Made by a program: the position numbers and the translations under genes. From SSSZ01 sp016790965 (lineage in GTDB: Bacteria; Pseudomonadota; Gammaproteobacteria; Burkholderiales; Rhodocyclaceae), in contig JAEUNZ010000016.1 in the NCBI GenBank assembly GCA_016790965.1, positions 31,349-95,348 on the forward strand: 64,000 nucleotides of DNA, read 5' to 3'. Positions 17,561 through 26,830 of the stretch are shown one piece after another. How positions within the stretch are numbered: position 1 is the first letter of the stretch; each line of letters begins with the position of its first letter. Below the pieces are notes generated by a model that was given only the letters and a program-made list of their open reading frames with translations, was not told the origin of the DNA and made no database searches.

Positions 17561-18057
17561 GCCTGGGGCGCCCCGAACCCCTGGGGGCCCAGCATCGACT
17601 CGAAAGCTTTGACTGCGGCAAGCCTGCCCTGAACGACTGGTTGTTACGCCACGCCCGGCAAGCCCAGGGCAGCGGCTCGGCCAAAACCTTCGTCGTCGCC
17701 GACGATGATCGCGTCGCCGGCTACTTCAGCCTGACCGTCGGCCAAGTCGATACCCTGGAAGTGCCCGAGCGCGTGCGCAAAGGGATGGGGCAGTACCCGG
17801 TGCCGGTGGTCATCCTGGCGCGTCTGGCGGTTTCCGCTCCGGATCAGGGGCGCGGCATCGGCTTTGGCATGCTTCAGGATGCCATCCGCCGCACCCTTCT
17901 CATCGCCGAGCAGGCCGGTCTGCGGGCGATGCTGACCCATCCCATCGACGAGCAAGCGTCGAGCTTCTACACCCGCTTCGGATTCATCGCTTCTCCAGTC
18001 CGCGAGCGGCAATTGCTCCTGCTGCTCAAGGATGCCAGGCGTTGGGCGGACGGGTGA
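17557..18057 (+). CDS. TacT-type GNAT acetyltransferase toxin
   Basis: A 166-residue GNAT-fold protein. It has the acetyl-CoA loop APDQGRGIGFGML and the late catalytic Tyr in SFYTRFGFIASP. TacT toxins acetylate the amino group of charged tRNAs and stop translation; that role is inferred from family and from the paired DUF1778 antitoxin. The start is GTG 17557, giving the usual N-terminus (LESFDCGKPALNDWLLRHA). The gene looks intact. Confidence 0.87.
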   Translation: MSLGRPEPLGAQHRLESFDCGKPALNDWLLRHARQAQGSGSAKTFVVADDDRVAGYFSLTVGQVDTLEVPERVRKGMGQYPVPVVILARLAVSAPDQGRGIGFGMLQDAIRRTLLIAEQAGLRAMLTHPIDEQASSFYTRFGFIASPVRERQLLLLLKDARRWADG

Positions 18058-18351
18058 AAGCATGCCGGCTTGAACAGGCCGAAATCGGCGTCCTCGCCTT
18101 ACCGGGGGTTGTCGATAGCGCCGGGTCTTTCCGGGGTCACCGAAGCTCATTCGCGGCGACGGTCGAACGCACGACGCCACCCAGCAGCTTGATTAAATTC
18201 CGTTTCGGTTCGAATCGTACGTGGAGTTTGGCTGGGTAGTCGCCAAACTGCTGGAACTGGCTCTGGATTTTCATCAGCCTCCCCATCTTGCCAATCAAGT
18301 TGACCGGGCCGTCCGATCTTCGGCAATCCGACCGCGTCCACCAGCCCACTC
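18058..18351 (+). other. 294-bp stretch without a firm gene
   Basis: No clear gene is seen. On the minus strand a 49-codon frame (18137-18286) would encode a basic peptide containing FGDYPAKLHVRFEPKRNL; it has no ribosome site I trust and no family I recognise. The region is slightly less GC-rich than its neighbours and separates the toxin-antitoxin pair from the 3' end of the patatin gene. Confidence 0.4.
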
Positions 18352-21027
18352 TCAATGGGCCGCGGTTGCCGAAGCCTGGGCGAGCCGGGTTGCGATGGCT
18401 TCGATCCAGGGGTCCAAAGGCATCTGGGCGTCCAGATTCCAGGGGTGTTCGCCGAAGAGGGCGTCGCCGCTCAATTCGCCCAGCTTGCGATAGCTCTCGA
18501 ACTGGGATTCGTCGAACCACTGGTCGGCGGTGGTCTGGTGGGGGAAGCGTGGGTGGGCGGCGTGGTAGTGGCGGATGTCGGCGGGTTCCTGGCCGGTGAC
18601 GACGGGTTTGACGTAGACCAGTACGCCGCGGTGGCCGTCGGCATAGGCGATGGTGCCGCAGACGTGGCGGCGGCGCCCCTCAGCCCTGGTGAGGGGTGTG
18701 AGGTCGATGCGGATTTCGGCGCCGAAATCGTTGCGGCACTTGCGCACGGCATTGCCGAGATCTTCGAAGGCGAAGGGTTCCGGGTCGCAGCCCGCGTCGC
18801 AGACCACGATCAGGCGGCAGCGCCGGCGCACCAGTTCGTAGAGGCCCAGGTTTTCGAAATGGCCGCCGTCGGAAAGATTGACGAAGGGGGTCTTCTCGTC
18901 GGTTTGCGCAAACAGCTCCTGTAGCAGGTAGCGCAGGCCGATGCGGGGGCTTTCCGCGTTGGGGTCTTTTCCTCCGGGATTGGGCACCCAACGCCCCAGG
19001 CGGACGTTGAAGAAGGTCATGATGAAGGCCAGTGCCGGGGCGGTGTGGTAGCCCTGGTTGGGATTGGCGGCCGCGCCAGAGGCGGCGACGGCATTGCCCA
19101 AGTAGGGGCCCTGCCGCTTGGCGCTGCGCCAGCCGCTGCCGTTGAGGTAATCCGCTGTCGCCCGGGCGCTGATCACCTCGCGGCCATCGCCTTTGAAGCG
19201 ATAGCCGCAGTGGGCGGGCGAAAAGACGAAGGGTGCCGCCAGCCGCTCCTGCCATTGCAGCGCGTCGACGCGGGTGAGGTTGAGGGCGCAGTTGAGCAGA
19301 TGGACGGGGCGCTGCTCCGCCAGAGCCGTGAGGGGAACATCGTCCCGCAAATCGAAATCGGTGAAGGGGTCAGGCCTGCGGTCCGGGTTGGAGGCTCCCA
19401 GGTAGCAGCGCGCCAGACGGTTGCGGTAGAACTGGTGCATGGAAAACATGTTGATGTCGACTCGCCAGGCAAGCAGGGCGGCGAGACCGGCCAATGCGGC
19501 GAAGGCCAGGAAAAACAGTCCCCCCGGCACGGCCGCAATGCGGCAGCGCTCGCTTTCGATGCGGCGGACGTAACTCTGGAAGCGCTGCCACTCATTGCCG
19601 CCGGCGGCGAGGGAAATGACGTCCGGGCGGTCCGGCGGGGCGAGGCAGGCGATCGAGGGGGTCTCAGATCCCCTGTCGGCGGCCAGGGCGAGGCCCTTGT
19701 GGCTGGCGCCGGCCAGGAGGAAGAGGAGGCCGATGATGAAGACATAGGGCGCCGCCTGGGCGACGATCTCCCGCCAGGAGATCCTTTGGCCCGAGGTTTC
19801 CGGGTCGCCGCTGGTCTTGTCGCCTCGTGCGAGCCAGATGCCGGCGCCGGAGGCGGTGGCCCAGGCGACGCCGCCGGTGAGGGTCCAGTCCTTCAGGTAG
19901 GCGAGGATGGCCGGGCCGTAGAAGGCGGCGCCGAAAACCAGGGCCCAGGCTGCGGCGGCGGCGAGGCACAGGCCGCCGGCCCGCCCCAGCCATTCGCGCA
20001 TCGACTCGCGGAACCAGCGCTTGCCCATGCCGATGTGCACCGCGCTGCCCACGCACACCAGGACGAGGATGGTGGGGCCGCCGAAGGCCAGGGCAAAGGG
20101 CAGGGAAGCGCCAGCCCCCCGGGTGAAGCGGCCGTAAGCGACGGCCAGGGCAGCGAAGGCGAAACCGGCCAGAAACGGGGCGGCGAGGAACCAGGCGATG
20201 CTGCGGGAACGGGTCGCCCGCCTCTCCTGCCGCGAGGTCGGATGGAACTTGGCCAGAATCCAGCCGACCATCCAGGCGATGACCCAGCCAGGAGTCCAGG
20301 CGAAAAAGTAGACGCCGGTCAGTAGGCCAAGCTGCTTGCCCGGGGGAAGACCGCCCAGGTCCGGGCGGCCGAGGGCTGCCGCAATGAGCACGGAGGCCCC
20401 GAGTCCGCAGGCGACAGCGAAATACGCGCAGCGCGTGCGCCGCGGGTGGCGCTCCCGGGCGTCGATTCCTTGCAGGCCATGGGCAATGGCGGTCGAGCCT
20501 GCGAGCAGGAGCGCCAGGACAACTCCCGCCAGAACCGGCAGAGCAGCGCTCCTGGCCCAGGCGGCTGTCGGTTCCGCCAGCAGGGGGAGCAGGAGCAGGG
20601 CGGCCAGACAGCAGATGAGCAGCGCCTGGTTGAGGATCAAGTTGCGCGCCAGATTGGCGACGGCGGCCAGGGTGTCGGTGCTGAAGACGCCGTAGCGGGG
20701 GGTGAGGTAGTTGCTGTAGCGGCGCAGGTGGGCGATGGGGCGTTCCAGATGGCCGGGTTCCAGCGAATCCGCGCTCTGGCCGCTGCGGCGCAGCAGGGCC
20801 GAGAGCCAGCCGCCGATGTAGCCCCCGCCGGAAACGGTGGACAGGTAATCGACCCGCCCCAACAGACGGTGGCCGACCAGACTCTGGATGAAGCCCAGGT
20901 TGAAGGTGGCGCTGCGGATGCCGCCCCCGGAAAAGGCCAGCCCGAAAAGCGCCGTCGGAGGCTTGCCCTGGCGCGCTTTGCGCAGGGGGGCCTGTTCGCA
21001 CTCGACATTCCAGGGATCTGCAGCCAT
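18352..21027 (-). CDS. Large membrane-bound patatin-like phospholipase
   Basis: About 891 residues. The N-terminus has the patatin oxyanion and nucleophile motifs (FGLAFSGGGIRSATFNLG, then YLSTVSGGGYIGG with the catalytic Ser). The catalytic Asp is far downstream in NLSDGGHFENLGLYELV. Between them lie many hydrophobic helices (about residues 130-460), so the lipase domain is split by a multi-pass membrane region. The expected activity is acyl-ester hydrolysis of membrane lipids. ATG 21027 is chosen because GGAGGG lies 5 nt upstream; an ATG at 21066 has none. The physiological role is unknown. Confidence 0.8.
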   Translation of the reverse strand: MAADPWNVECEQAPLRKARQGKPPTALFGLAFSGGGIRSATFNLGFIQSLVGHRLLGRVDYLSTVSGGGYIGGWLSALLRRSGQSADSLEPGHLERPIAHLRRYSNYLTPRYGVFSTDTLAAVANLARNLILNQALLICCLAALLLLPLLAEPTAAWARSAALPVLAGVVLALLLAGSTAIAHGLQGIDARERHPRRTRCAYFAVACGLGASVLIAAALGRPDLGGLPPGKQLGLLTGVYFFAWTPGWVIAWMVGWILAKFHPTSRQERRATRSRSIAWFLAAPFLAGFAFAALAVAYGRFTRGAGASLPFALAFGGPTILVLVCVGSAVHIGMGKRWFRESMREWLGRAGGLCLAAAAAWALVFGAAFYGPAILAYLKDWTLTGGVAWATASGAGIWLARGDKTSGDPETSGQRISWREIVAQAAPYVFIIGLLFLLAGASHKGLALAADRGSETPSIACLAPPDRPDVISLAAGGNEWQRFQSYVRRIESERCRIAAVPGGLFFLAFAALAGLAALLAWRVDINMFSMHQFYRNRLARCYLGASNPDRRPDPFTDFDLRDDVPLTALAEQRPVHLLNCALNLTRVDALQWQERLAAPFVFSPAHCGYRFKGDGREVISARATADYLNGSGWRSAKRQGPYLGNAVAASGAAANPNQGYHTAPALAFIMTFFNVRLGRWVPNPGGKDPNAESPRIGLRYLLQELFAQTDEKTPFVNLSDGGHFENLGLYELVRRRCRLIVVCDAGCDPEPFAFEDLGNAVRKCRNDFGAEIRIDLTPLTRAEGRRRHVCGTIAYADGHRGVLVYVKPVVTGQEPADIRHYHAAHPRFPHQTTADQWFDESQFESYRKLGELSGDALFGEHPWNLDAQMPLDPWIEAIATRLAQASATAAH

Positions 21028-21150
21028 GGCACCCTCCGTTCCGAGTCTGTCATACCATGATGACATTGTCTGGCGGCGGGCTCAACCGGATTTCCGCGAG
21101 CGATCCCCGCGTGGATTGGCAGGGCCGCGCAAATCCGGGTCGCTTTCCTC

Positions 21151-21233
21151 AGAGCCTGTGAATTTTTCGGGCGCGCCCGAGCGGGCGCGGCTGGGCATGA
21201 CGAGCGGGGGTGAATGAAATTTTTACTGGCTCT
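21151..21233 (-). repeat. Stop-codon-associated inverted-repeat element, copy B (short, 83 bp)
   Basis: Read on the minus strand, it starts AGAGCCAGTAAAAATTTCAT exactly at the last A of the kup TGA stop codon and ends TTCACAGGCTCT followed by GA. It has the same length and orientation relative to the upstream gene as copy A. The left arm has two or three substitutions (CCAGTAAA for CCTGTGAA). Confidence 0.85.
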
Positions 21234-23116
21234 CAGAGCACTACCTGCGCTCCCAGCTCCACCACCCGATTGGACGGGATGCGGAAGAAGGCGGTGGCGC
21301 TACCGGCATTGCGGAAGAGGGCGACGAAGACCAGTTCCCGCCAATACGCCATCTCCGACCCCAGTTTGGGAATCAGGGTTTCGCGGCCTAGGAAATAGGA
21401 GGTCTCCATGCTGTCCAGGTCGAGTCCCATGGCACCGCAGCCGGCCAGTGCGGCCGGGATGTCCGGTTCGTCCATGAAGCCGTATTGGACCACCACCTGC
21501 CAGACATCCTGCCCCAGGTTGCGCACCTCGACCCGGTCGATTTCCGGCACGCGCGGCACCTCGAAGACGCGGACCGCGAGGATGACCACCCGTTCGTGCA
21601 GGCACTTGTAGTGCTTCAAGCTGTGCAGCAGGGCGTGGGGAACGCGCTCCGGGTCCGGGGTGAGGAAGACTGCGGTGCCCGGCGTTCGCGGGATGTCGTC
21701 GGTCCCAAGACTGGCGACGAAGGGTTTGAGCGGCAGGGCGTCGGCGGCGAGGCGACGGTTGAGGAGGTCGCGACCCCGCTTCCAGGTGGTGAGGAGGAGG
21801 AACACCGCCAGACCGAAAACGATGGGGAACCAGCCGCCGTCGGGAATCTTGACCGAGTTGGCGAGGAAGAAGCCGAGATCGATGACGATGAAGGGCAGGG
21901 CACCGAGGACGGCCCGCACGGGGCTCCAGTGCCACAGGCGGACCGCCACGGCGATGGCCAGCAGATTGGTGATGAACATGGTGCCGGTGACGGCGATGCC
22001 GTAGGCCGCCGCCAGGTTGGACGAGGTGCGGAAGCCGACCACCAGGCCGACGACCGCCAGGAGCAGCAGCCAGTTCATGGCCGGCAGGTAGATCTGGCCG
22101 ATTTCCTGTTCCGAAGTGTGCTGGACCTCCAGGCGCGGGCTGTAGCCGAGCTGGATGGCCTGGCGGGTGATCGAGAAGGCGCCGGAAATGACCGCCTGGG
22201 AGGCGATGACCGTGGCCACGCCAGCGAGCACGACGAGGGGATAGCGGGCCCACTCCGGCGCCAGGAGATAGAAGGGATTGGCGACGGCTTCCGGGTCGGC
22301 GAGCAGGAGCGCGCCCTGGCCGAAGTAATTGAGGGTGAGGGCGGGAAGGACGTAGCCGGCCCAGGCAAACTGGATTGGTCTGGCGCCGAAATGGCCCATG
22401 TCGGCGTAAAGCGCCTCGGCGCCGGTGATGCAGAGGACGACCGCACCCAGGGAGAAGAACCCGAGGGTCGGATGGTCGGCCAGGAAGGCCGCGCCGTGCA
22501 ACGGATTGACTGCGGCGAGGACGGCGGGGTGGGCGGCGATCTGGGCAATGCCCAGCACGGCGAGGACGGTGAACCAGACGACCATCACCGGCCCGAAGTA
22601 GGCGCCGACCCGGGCCGTTCCGTGGCTCTGGAGGGCGAACAGACCGACCAGGATCGCCAGGGTGATGGGCTGGATGTACGGATTGAACGCCGGTGTGATC
22701 ACCTCGAGGCCCTCCACTGCGGAAAGGACCGAGATAGCCGGGGTGATGACCCCGTCGCCGTAGAACAGGGCGGCGCCGAAGAGGCCCAGGGCGATGAGCG
22801 CCTTCTGGCGCCGGGAGTTGGGGTCGCCGCCCTGCAGCGCCAGGGTCATCAGGGCCATGATGCCCCCCTCACCCCGGTTGTCGGCACGCATGATGAAGGC
22901 CACGTACTTGAGGGTGACCACGACCAGGAGCGACCACAGGAAGAGCGAGAGAATCCCGAGGACGTTGTCCGGGGTGATGGGCACCGGATGGTGGGCGCTG
23001 GCAAAGACCTCCTTGATGGCGTACAGAGGGCTGGTGCCGATATCGCCATAGACAACGCCGAGGGCGGCGAGGGTGAGGGCCGCAAGGCGGTTGGCGGGAG
23101 CGGATTCCGAGGTCAT
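21233..23116 (-). CDS. kup: KUP-family potassium uptake permease
   Basis: A 627-residue secondary K+ transporter of the inner membrane. It begins with ALTLAALGVVYGDIGTSPLYA, the KUP signature, has about 12 hydrophobic helices in the first 450 residues and a soluble C-terminal domain. Residue content and length match Kup/TrkD. It lies 13 bp after kdpE on the same strand, so it is the last gene of a kdpD-kdpE-kup operon. Its stop codon is fused to repeat copy B. Confidence 0.94.
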   Translation of the reverse strand: MTSESAPANRLAALTLAALGVVYGDIGTSPLYAIKEVFASAHHPVPITPDNVLGILSLFLWSLLVVVTLKYVAFIMRADNRGEGGIMALMTLALQGGDPNSRRQKALIALGLFGAALFYGDGVITPAISVLSAVEGLEVITPAFNPYIQPITLAILVGLFALQSHGTARVGAYFGPVMVVWFTVLAVLGIAQIAAHPAVLAAVNPLHGAAFLADHPTLGFFSLGAVVLCITGAEALYADMGHFGARPIQFAWAGYVLPALTLNYFGQGALLLADPEAVANPFYLLAPEWARYPLVVLAGVATVIASQAVISGAFSITRQAIQLGYSPRLEVQHTSEQEIGQIYLPAMNWLLLLAVVGLVVGFRTSSNLAAAYGIAVTGTMFITNLLAIAVAVRLWHWSPVRAVLGALPFIVIDLGFFLANSVKIPDGGWFPIVFGLAVFLLLTTWKRGRDLLNRRLAADALPLKPFVASLGTDDIPRTPGTAVFLTPDPERVPHALLHSLKHYKCLHERVVILAVRVFEVPRVPEIDRVEVRNLGQDVWQVVVQYGFMDEPDIPAALAGCGAMGLDLDSMETSYFLGRETLIPKLGSEMAYWRELVFVALFRNAGSATAFFRIPSNRVVELGAQVVL

Positions 23117-23129
23117 GGTGCGATTCTGT

Positions 23130-23822
23130 TCAGGGTTGGAAGCGGTAGCCCACGCCGGTCTCGGTGAGGAAATGGCGGGGCTGGGTGGGATCGTCTTCGA
23201 GTTTCTGGCGCAGGTGGCCGACGTAGATGCGCAGGTAATGGGTGCTTTCCACATAGGCCGGCCCCCAGACGTCGCGCAGCAGATGGCGCTGGGTGATGAC
23301 TTTGCCGGCGTTGGCCAGGAGGACGCAGAGCAGACGGTATTCGATGGGCGTCAGCCGCACCGGCTCGCCGGCGCGGGTCACGATGCGGCGGGATTGATCG
23401 ACGGTCACCGATCCGAACTGGAAAAGCGGCGACGCGGCTTCCCCGGCCCGGGCCTGACGGCGCAGCAGGGCGCGGGTGCGGGCCATCAGTTCGCCGATGC
23501 CGAAGGGCTTGGTCAGGTAGTCGTCGGCACCGCGGTCGAGGGCATCGATCTTGTCGTCTTCGTTGGAGCGGGCGGAAAGGACGAGGATAGGCGAGCCGGA
23601 CCACCCCCGCAGGTCGGTGATGAACTCCAGGCCGCTGCGATCCGGCAACCCGAGGTCGAGGACGATCAGATCGGGCTTGCGGGTGCCCGCTTCGATCAGC
23701 CCCTGCTTGCAGGTCGGCGCCTCGAACACCTGGCAGCCTTCGTCTTCCAGGGCTTTCCTGACGAAGCGCCGGATCTGGCTTTCATCCTCGACGATGACGA
23801 CGCGGGCTGCGAGGTCGCTCAT
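23130..23822 (-). CDS. kdpE: KdpE-type response regulator (OmpR family)
   Basis: 230 residues. The receiver domain has the acidic pair in VVIVEDES, phospho-acceptor Asp56 in LIVLDLGLPD and Lys in DDYLTKPFG. The C-terminal winged helix ends in HYLRIYVGHLRQKLEDD and ETGVGYRF, characteristic of KdpE. It overlaps the end of the kinase gene (ATGA) and precedes kup by 13 bp. It probably controls kup or its own operon here, since no kdpFABC genes are in the window. Confidence 0.9.
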   Translation of the reverse strand: MSDLAARVVIVEDESQIRRFVRKALEDEGCQVFEAPTCKQGLIEAGTRKPDLIVLDLGLPDRSGLEFITDLRGWSGSPILVLSARSNEDDKIDALDRGADDYLTKPFGIGELMARTRALLRRQARAGEAASPLFQFGSVTVDQSRRIVTRAGEPVRLTPIEYRLLCVLLANAGKVITQRHLLRDVWGPAYVESTHYLRIYVGHLRQKLEDDPTQPRHFLTETGVGYRFQP

Positions 23823-25357
23823 GGCGTTCCCTCCGGCAAGGGTTCATCCTCGATGGGCGGCGGCGTGCCGGCGGGCAGGGTGAAGACGACGCGGCCGCCA
23901 GTCTCGCCCGACCGTTCGATCGCGATCGTTCCGCCATGGGCTTCGACGATGGCGCGACAGATCGACAGCCCGAGGCCGACGCCGGGCTGGGACGATTCGC
24001 TGCGGCCCCGGACGAAGGGGGCGAAGGGGTCGGGGCAGTCGGCCGGGAAACCCGGGCCCCGGTCGCTGACGCAGACGCGGAACAGGCCTGCGTCGAGGGT
24101 GGCCGATATTTCGATGGGCGTCCCCGGGGGCGAGTACTTGGCCGCATTCTCCAGCAGATTGCCGAGGACCCGCTCGATGAGGACGGCATCGAATTCGACC
24201 AGCGGGAGCGCGGGGGTCAGGGCGGTGGTCACCGGATGCCCGGCCAGCGCGGGTCCCAGCAGATTGATGGCGCCGCCGACGATTTCTTCAAGAGACTGCC
24301 ATTCCTTCTTCAGGGTGACCTTGCCCGACTGAAGTTTGGCCATGTCCAGCAGGTTCGCCACCAGCCCGGCCAGACGGTGGGCCTGGTCGCGCACGGCGAT
24401 GGCGGTTTCCCGGACCTCCGTCGGGGGATCGGGGCGGGTCCGGACCAGGGCGTCGGCCATGCCCACCAAGGCGGTCAGCGGCGTGCGCAGGTCGTGGGAG
24501 AGGGCGGAAAGGACCGAACTGCGGAAGCGTTCGCCGGCGGCGTCGATCTGGGAGGCCTGGGCCGCTTCGACGTAATGGACGCGTTCGAGGGCGATGGCGA
24601 TCAGGGAGGCCATCGCTTCGAGCAGGGGTTGGTGGGCCCGCAAGTCGCTTGTGCCGGCACCGACGGGTGCCACCGCTGCCACGCCGCGCATGCCGCTGGG
24701 TGCCCGGAGCGGGAAATAGGCGGTGGCATAGCCGTCCGGTGCCAGACTGTCGCATTCGACGGGACGGGTTGACGCATAGGCCATGCAGGCGAGATGCGAT
24801 TCGATCGCGAATTCCGGTGCCGCGGGATGGGGCTGCAGCGTCCTATCCTGATCGGGGAGCAGGAGCACGACGCGGGCGCCGATGGCGGCGGCTGCGAAGC
24901 GACGGGTGATGGTGGTCACTTCGACCAGGGTAGGCGCACCGGCCAGATCCCGGGCCATCTCGTACAGGGCCTGGGCCACCGCCTCGCGGCGGACGGCTTC
25001 CTCCGCCTGACGGGAGAGGCCGGCAGCCAGTTCCGCAGTCAGAAGCGCGGCGGCGAGCATGACCGCGAAGGTGATGAGGTACTGACCGTCATTGACGGTC
25101 ATCGAGAAACGCGGCGGCACGAAGAAGAAATCGAAGGCCCCCACGGCAAGAAAGGCGGCCAGGAGCGCCGGGCCGCGCCCGAGGTGAACCGCCACGCCCA
25201 GGACCGCCAGGAGGAAGAGCATGACGATGTTGGCGAGGTCCAGATGACCGAGCAGCGGAGTCGCGGCGAGGGTTACGGCGGCGATGGCGAGGATCGCCAG
25301 TCCGAAGCGCTGCCAAGCCGGCCGGGAATTGGCGGCGAGTTTCGCGGCAGCGGACAT
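23819..25357 (-). CDS. KdpD-like sensor kinase lacking the N-terminal KdpD domain
   Basis: 512 residues, against about 890 for E. coli KdpD. It starts directly with the four-helix DUF4118 membrane module (residues about 17-115, containing FDFFFVPPRFSMTVNDGQY, a KdpD hallmark), then a GAF-like domain, then HisKA with His288 in LSALSHDLRTPLTALVG and a HATPase domain (GNLLENAAKYSPPGTP, DRGPGFP). The roughly 390-residue cytoplasmic KdpD/USP part is absent. GGAGG lies just before the ATG, so the short form looks genuine. It heads the kdpD-kdpE-kup operon. Confidence 0.85.
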   Translation of the reverse strand: MSAAAKLAANSRPAWQRFGLAILAIAAVTLAATPLLGHLDLANIVMLFLLAVLGVAVHLGRGPALLAAFLAVGAFDFFFVPPRFSMTVNDGQYLITFAVMLAAALLTAELAAGLSRQAEEAVRREAVAQALYEMARDLAGAPTLVEVTTITRRFAAAAIGARVVLLLPDQDRTLQPHPAAPEFAIESHLACMAYASTRPVECDSLAPDGYATAYFPLRAPSGMRGVAAVAPVGAGTSDLRAHQPLLEAMASLIAIALERVHYVEAAQASQIDAAGERFRSSVLSALSHDLRTPLTALVGMADALVRTRPDPPTEVRETAIAVRDQAHRLAGLVANLLDMAKLQSGKVTLKKEWQSLEEIVGGAINLLGPALAGHPVTTALTPALPLVEFDAVLIERVLGNLLENAAKYSPPGTPIEISATLDAGLFRVCVSDRGPGFPADCPDPFAPFVRGRSESSQPGVGLGLSICRAIVEAHGGTIAIERSGETGGRVVFTLPAGTPPPIEDEPLPEGTP

Positions 25358-25475
25358 TTCACACCTCCGGAGCGAGATTAGATGTCCTCAGGCTAGGCCC
25401 TTGAGCATCAATTTTCCGGTAATTGTTGCAGTGCGAAAATAAAAAAGCTGTAAAGAATGCGGGCGAGGTCCCGCT

Positions 25476-26687
25476 TCAGCCTTCCGGATCTTCCTTGAAG
25501 CGGGCCTGGATGCGCTTGATTTCCTCCTGGTCTGCCACCAGGGCGGCGACGCAGTCCCGGTCGAGGAGATCGCCGGCCATTTTTTGCAGGGTCTCGAAGG
25601 CCTGCTCGTTGGTCCAGGCTTCCTTGTAGGGCCGTTTGCTGGTGAGGGCGTCGAAGACGTCCGCCACCGCCGCGATGCGGGCTTCCAGGGGGATGGCGTC
25701 GCCGGCCAGCCCGGATGGGTAACCCTTGCCATTGATCGTCTCGTGGTGGTGCAGTGCGATGTTGCGCAGGAGGCCGGCCTGCGGCATGGCCGAGAGGCCG
25801 AAGTGATCGAGCAGGGCATCGATCATTTCCGCCCCCTGCTCGGGGTGCTGCTTCATGACCGAGAATTCCTCCGGCGTCAGTTTGCCGGGCTTGAACAGGA
25901 TGTTGTCGGGAACGGCGATCTTGCCGATGTCGTGGAGCGGCGAAAACAGGAAGATGTGCTCGACGGTGGCGTCGTCGAGGCCGTATTGGGGGGCGAGGGT
26001 CCGGGCGATGAGGCGGCTGTAGTGGGCCATGCGGTCCAGGTGAGCGCCGGTTTCGAAATCCCGGTGCTGGGCCAGCGTCGAAGCGCCGCGCACGCTGGCT
26101 ACCAGGGCGCGGGAAGCGGACAGATGGTCGATCAGGGTGAGGGCCAGCAGATGGGCGACGGTGTCCAGGTAGGCGAGCACCCGCTCGTCGAAGAGGTTGC
26201 GGACATAGGCGTTGAAGAACAGGAAGCCGACGAAGTGATCGTGACGGAATATCGGCAGGGTGTAGCTGGAACCGTAGCCCTGCTGCCGGATGCGTTCGGC
26301 ATGGTGGCGGTCGCCGCCCAGGAGGTCGATGTCGTTCACCACCCGGGGCCGGCGGCGGGCGACGATCTCCGTGAGCGTCGTGCTGTCGGCGAGGCGGGCC
26401 TGATAGTGGGAAAGGGGGTCTTCCCCCAGGCTGGAGTGGGCGAAGGTGCTGAGGAAGTCGGTGTCGGCATCGTGCAGGACGATGGCGATGCGGGCGACTT
26501 CGGGAACCTGGCGGCGCAGATGCTCGTGCAGGAAGATCAGCTTGTCCTGGAAGGGACTGGCGCTGCCCAGGATGTCCAGGGGATTGCGGTGCTCGAACCA
26601 TCCATCGCTGCTCAAAGCCTGACCTGTCGAACTGTCCTGCAGCATGCCGTCTGACCCCTCGGAATGATTAGGTATTTTGGTGGGCAT
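25476..26687 (-). CDS. GAF-like plus HD-GYP domain protein (probable c-di-GMP phosphodiesterase)
   Basis: 403 residues. The N-terminal ~190 residues look like a GAF sensor. The C-terminal half is HD-GYP, with His252-Asp253 in SPLHDIGKIAVPDN, HHE at 314-316 and GYP at 322-324 (HHETINGKGYPSGL). These are the residues needed to bind the metal pair and hydrolyse cyclic di-GMP, so it should be active. An ATG at 26645 with GAGGGG upstream is a good alternative start. A GC hairpin (25458-25473) follows the stop and may be a weak terminator. Confidence 0.88.
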   Translation of the reverse strand: MPTKIPNHSEGSDGMLQDSSTGQALSSDGWFEHRNPLDILGSASPFQDKLIFLHEHLRRQVPEVARIAIVLHDADTDFLSTFAHSSLGEDPLSHYQARLADSTTLTEIVARRRPRVVNDIDLLGGDRHHAERIRQQGYGSSYTLPIFRHDHFVGFLFFNAYVRNLFDERVLAYLDTVAHLLALTLIDHLSASRALVASVRGASTLAQHRDFETGAHLDRMAHYSRLIARTLAPQYGLDDATVEHIFLFSPLHDIGKIAVPDNILFKPGKLTPEEFSVMKQHPEQGAEMIDALLDHFGLSAMPQAGLLRNIALHHHETINGKGYPSGLAGDAIPLEARIAAVADVFDALTSKRPYKEAWTNEQAFETLQKMAGDLLDRDCVAALVADQEEIKRIQARFKEDPEG

Positions 26688-26791
26688 TCTAAGGGATTTC
26701 CCTGGTGTGTTGGCCGTATTTCCGCTGTTTTCCCCGGGGGTTTTCGGGTTTACCCGGAAGTTGGGGCAGCCCCTTGCTTTTTGCTTGAAAG

Positions 26792-26807
26792 CTGTATAAA
26801 AATACAG
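26792..26807 (+). promoter_or_regulatory. LexA (SOS) box of the lexA-imuAB operon
   Basis: CTGTATAAAAATACAG fits the CTGT-N8-ACAG consensus perfectly and lies 23 nt before the lexA start. TTGCTT at 26774-26779 is a usable -35, with an A/T-rich -10 inside the box, so bound LexA would block its own promoter. Confidence 0.93.
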
Positions 26808-26830
26808 ACATCGGTCGAAGAGGAAACCTC

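Noticed and set aside
19045..20325. A 426-codon plus-strand frame opposite the patatin gene
   Set aside because: Antisense shadow; the opposite strand carries the patatin motifs and the membrane helices.
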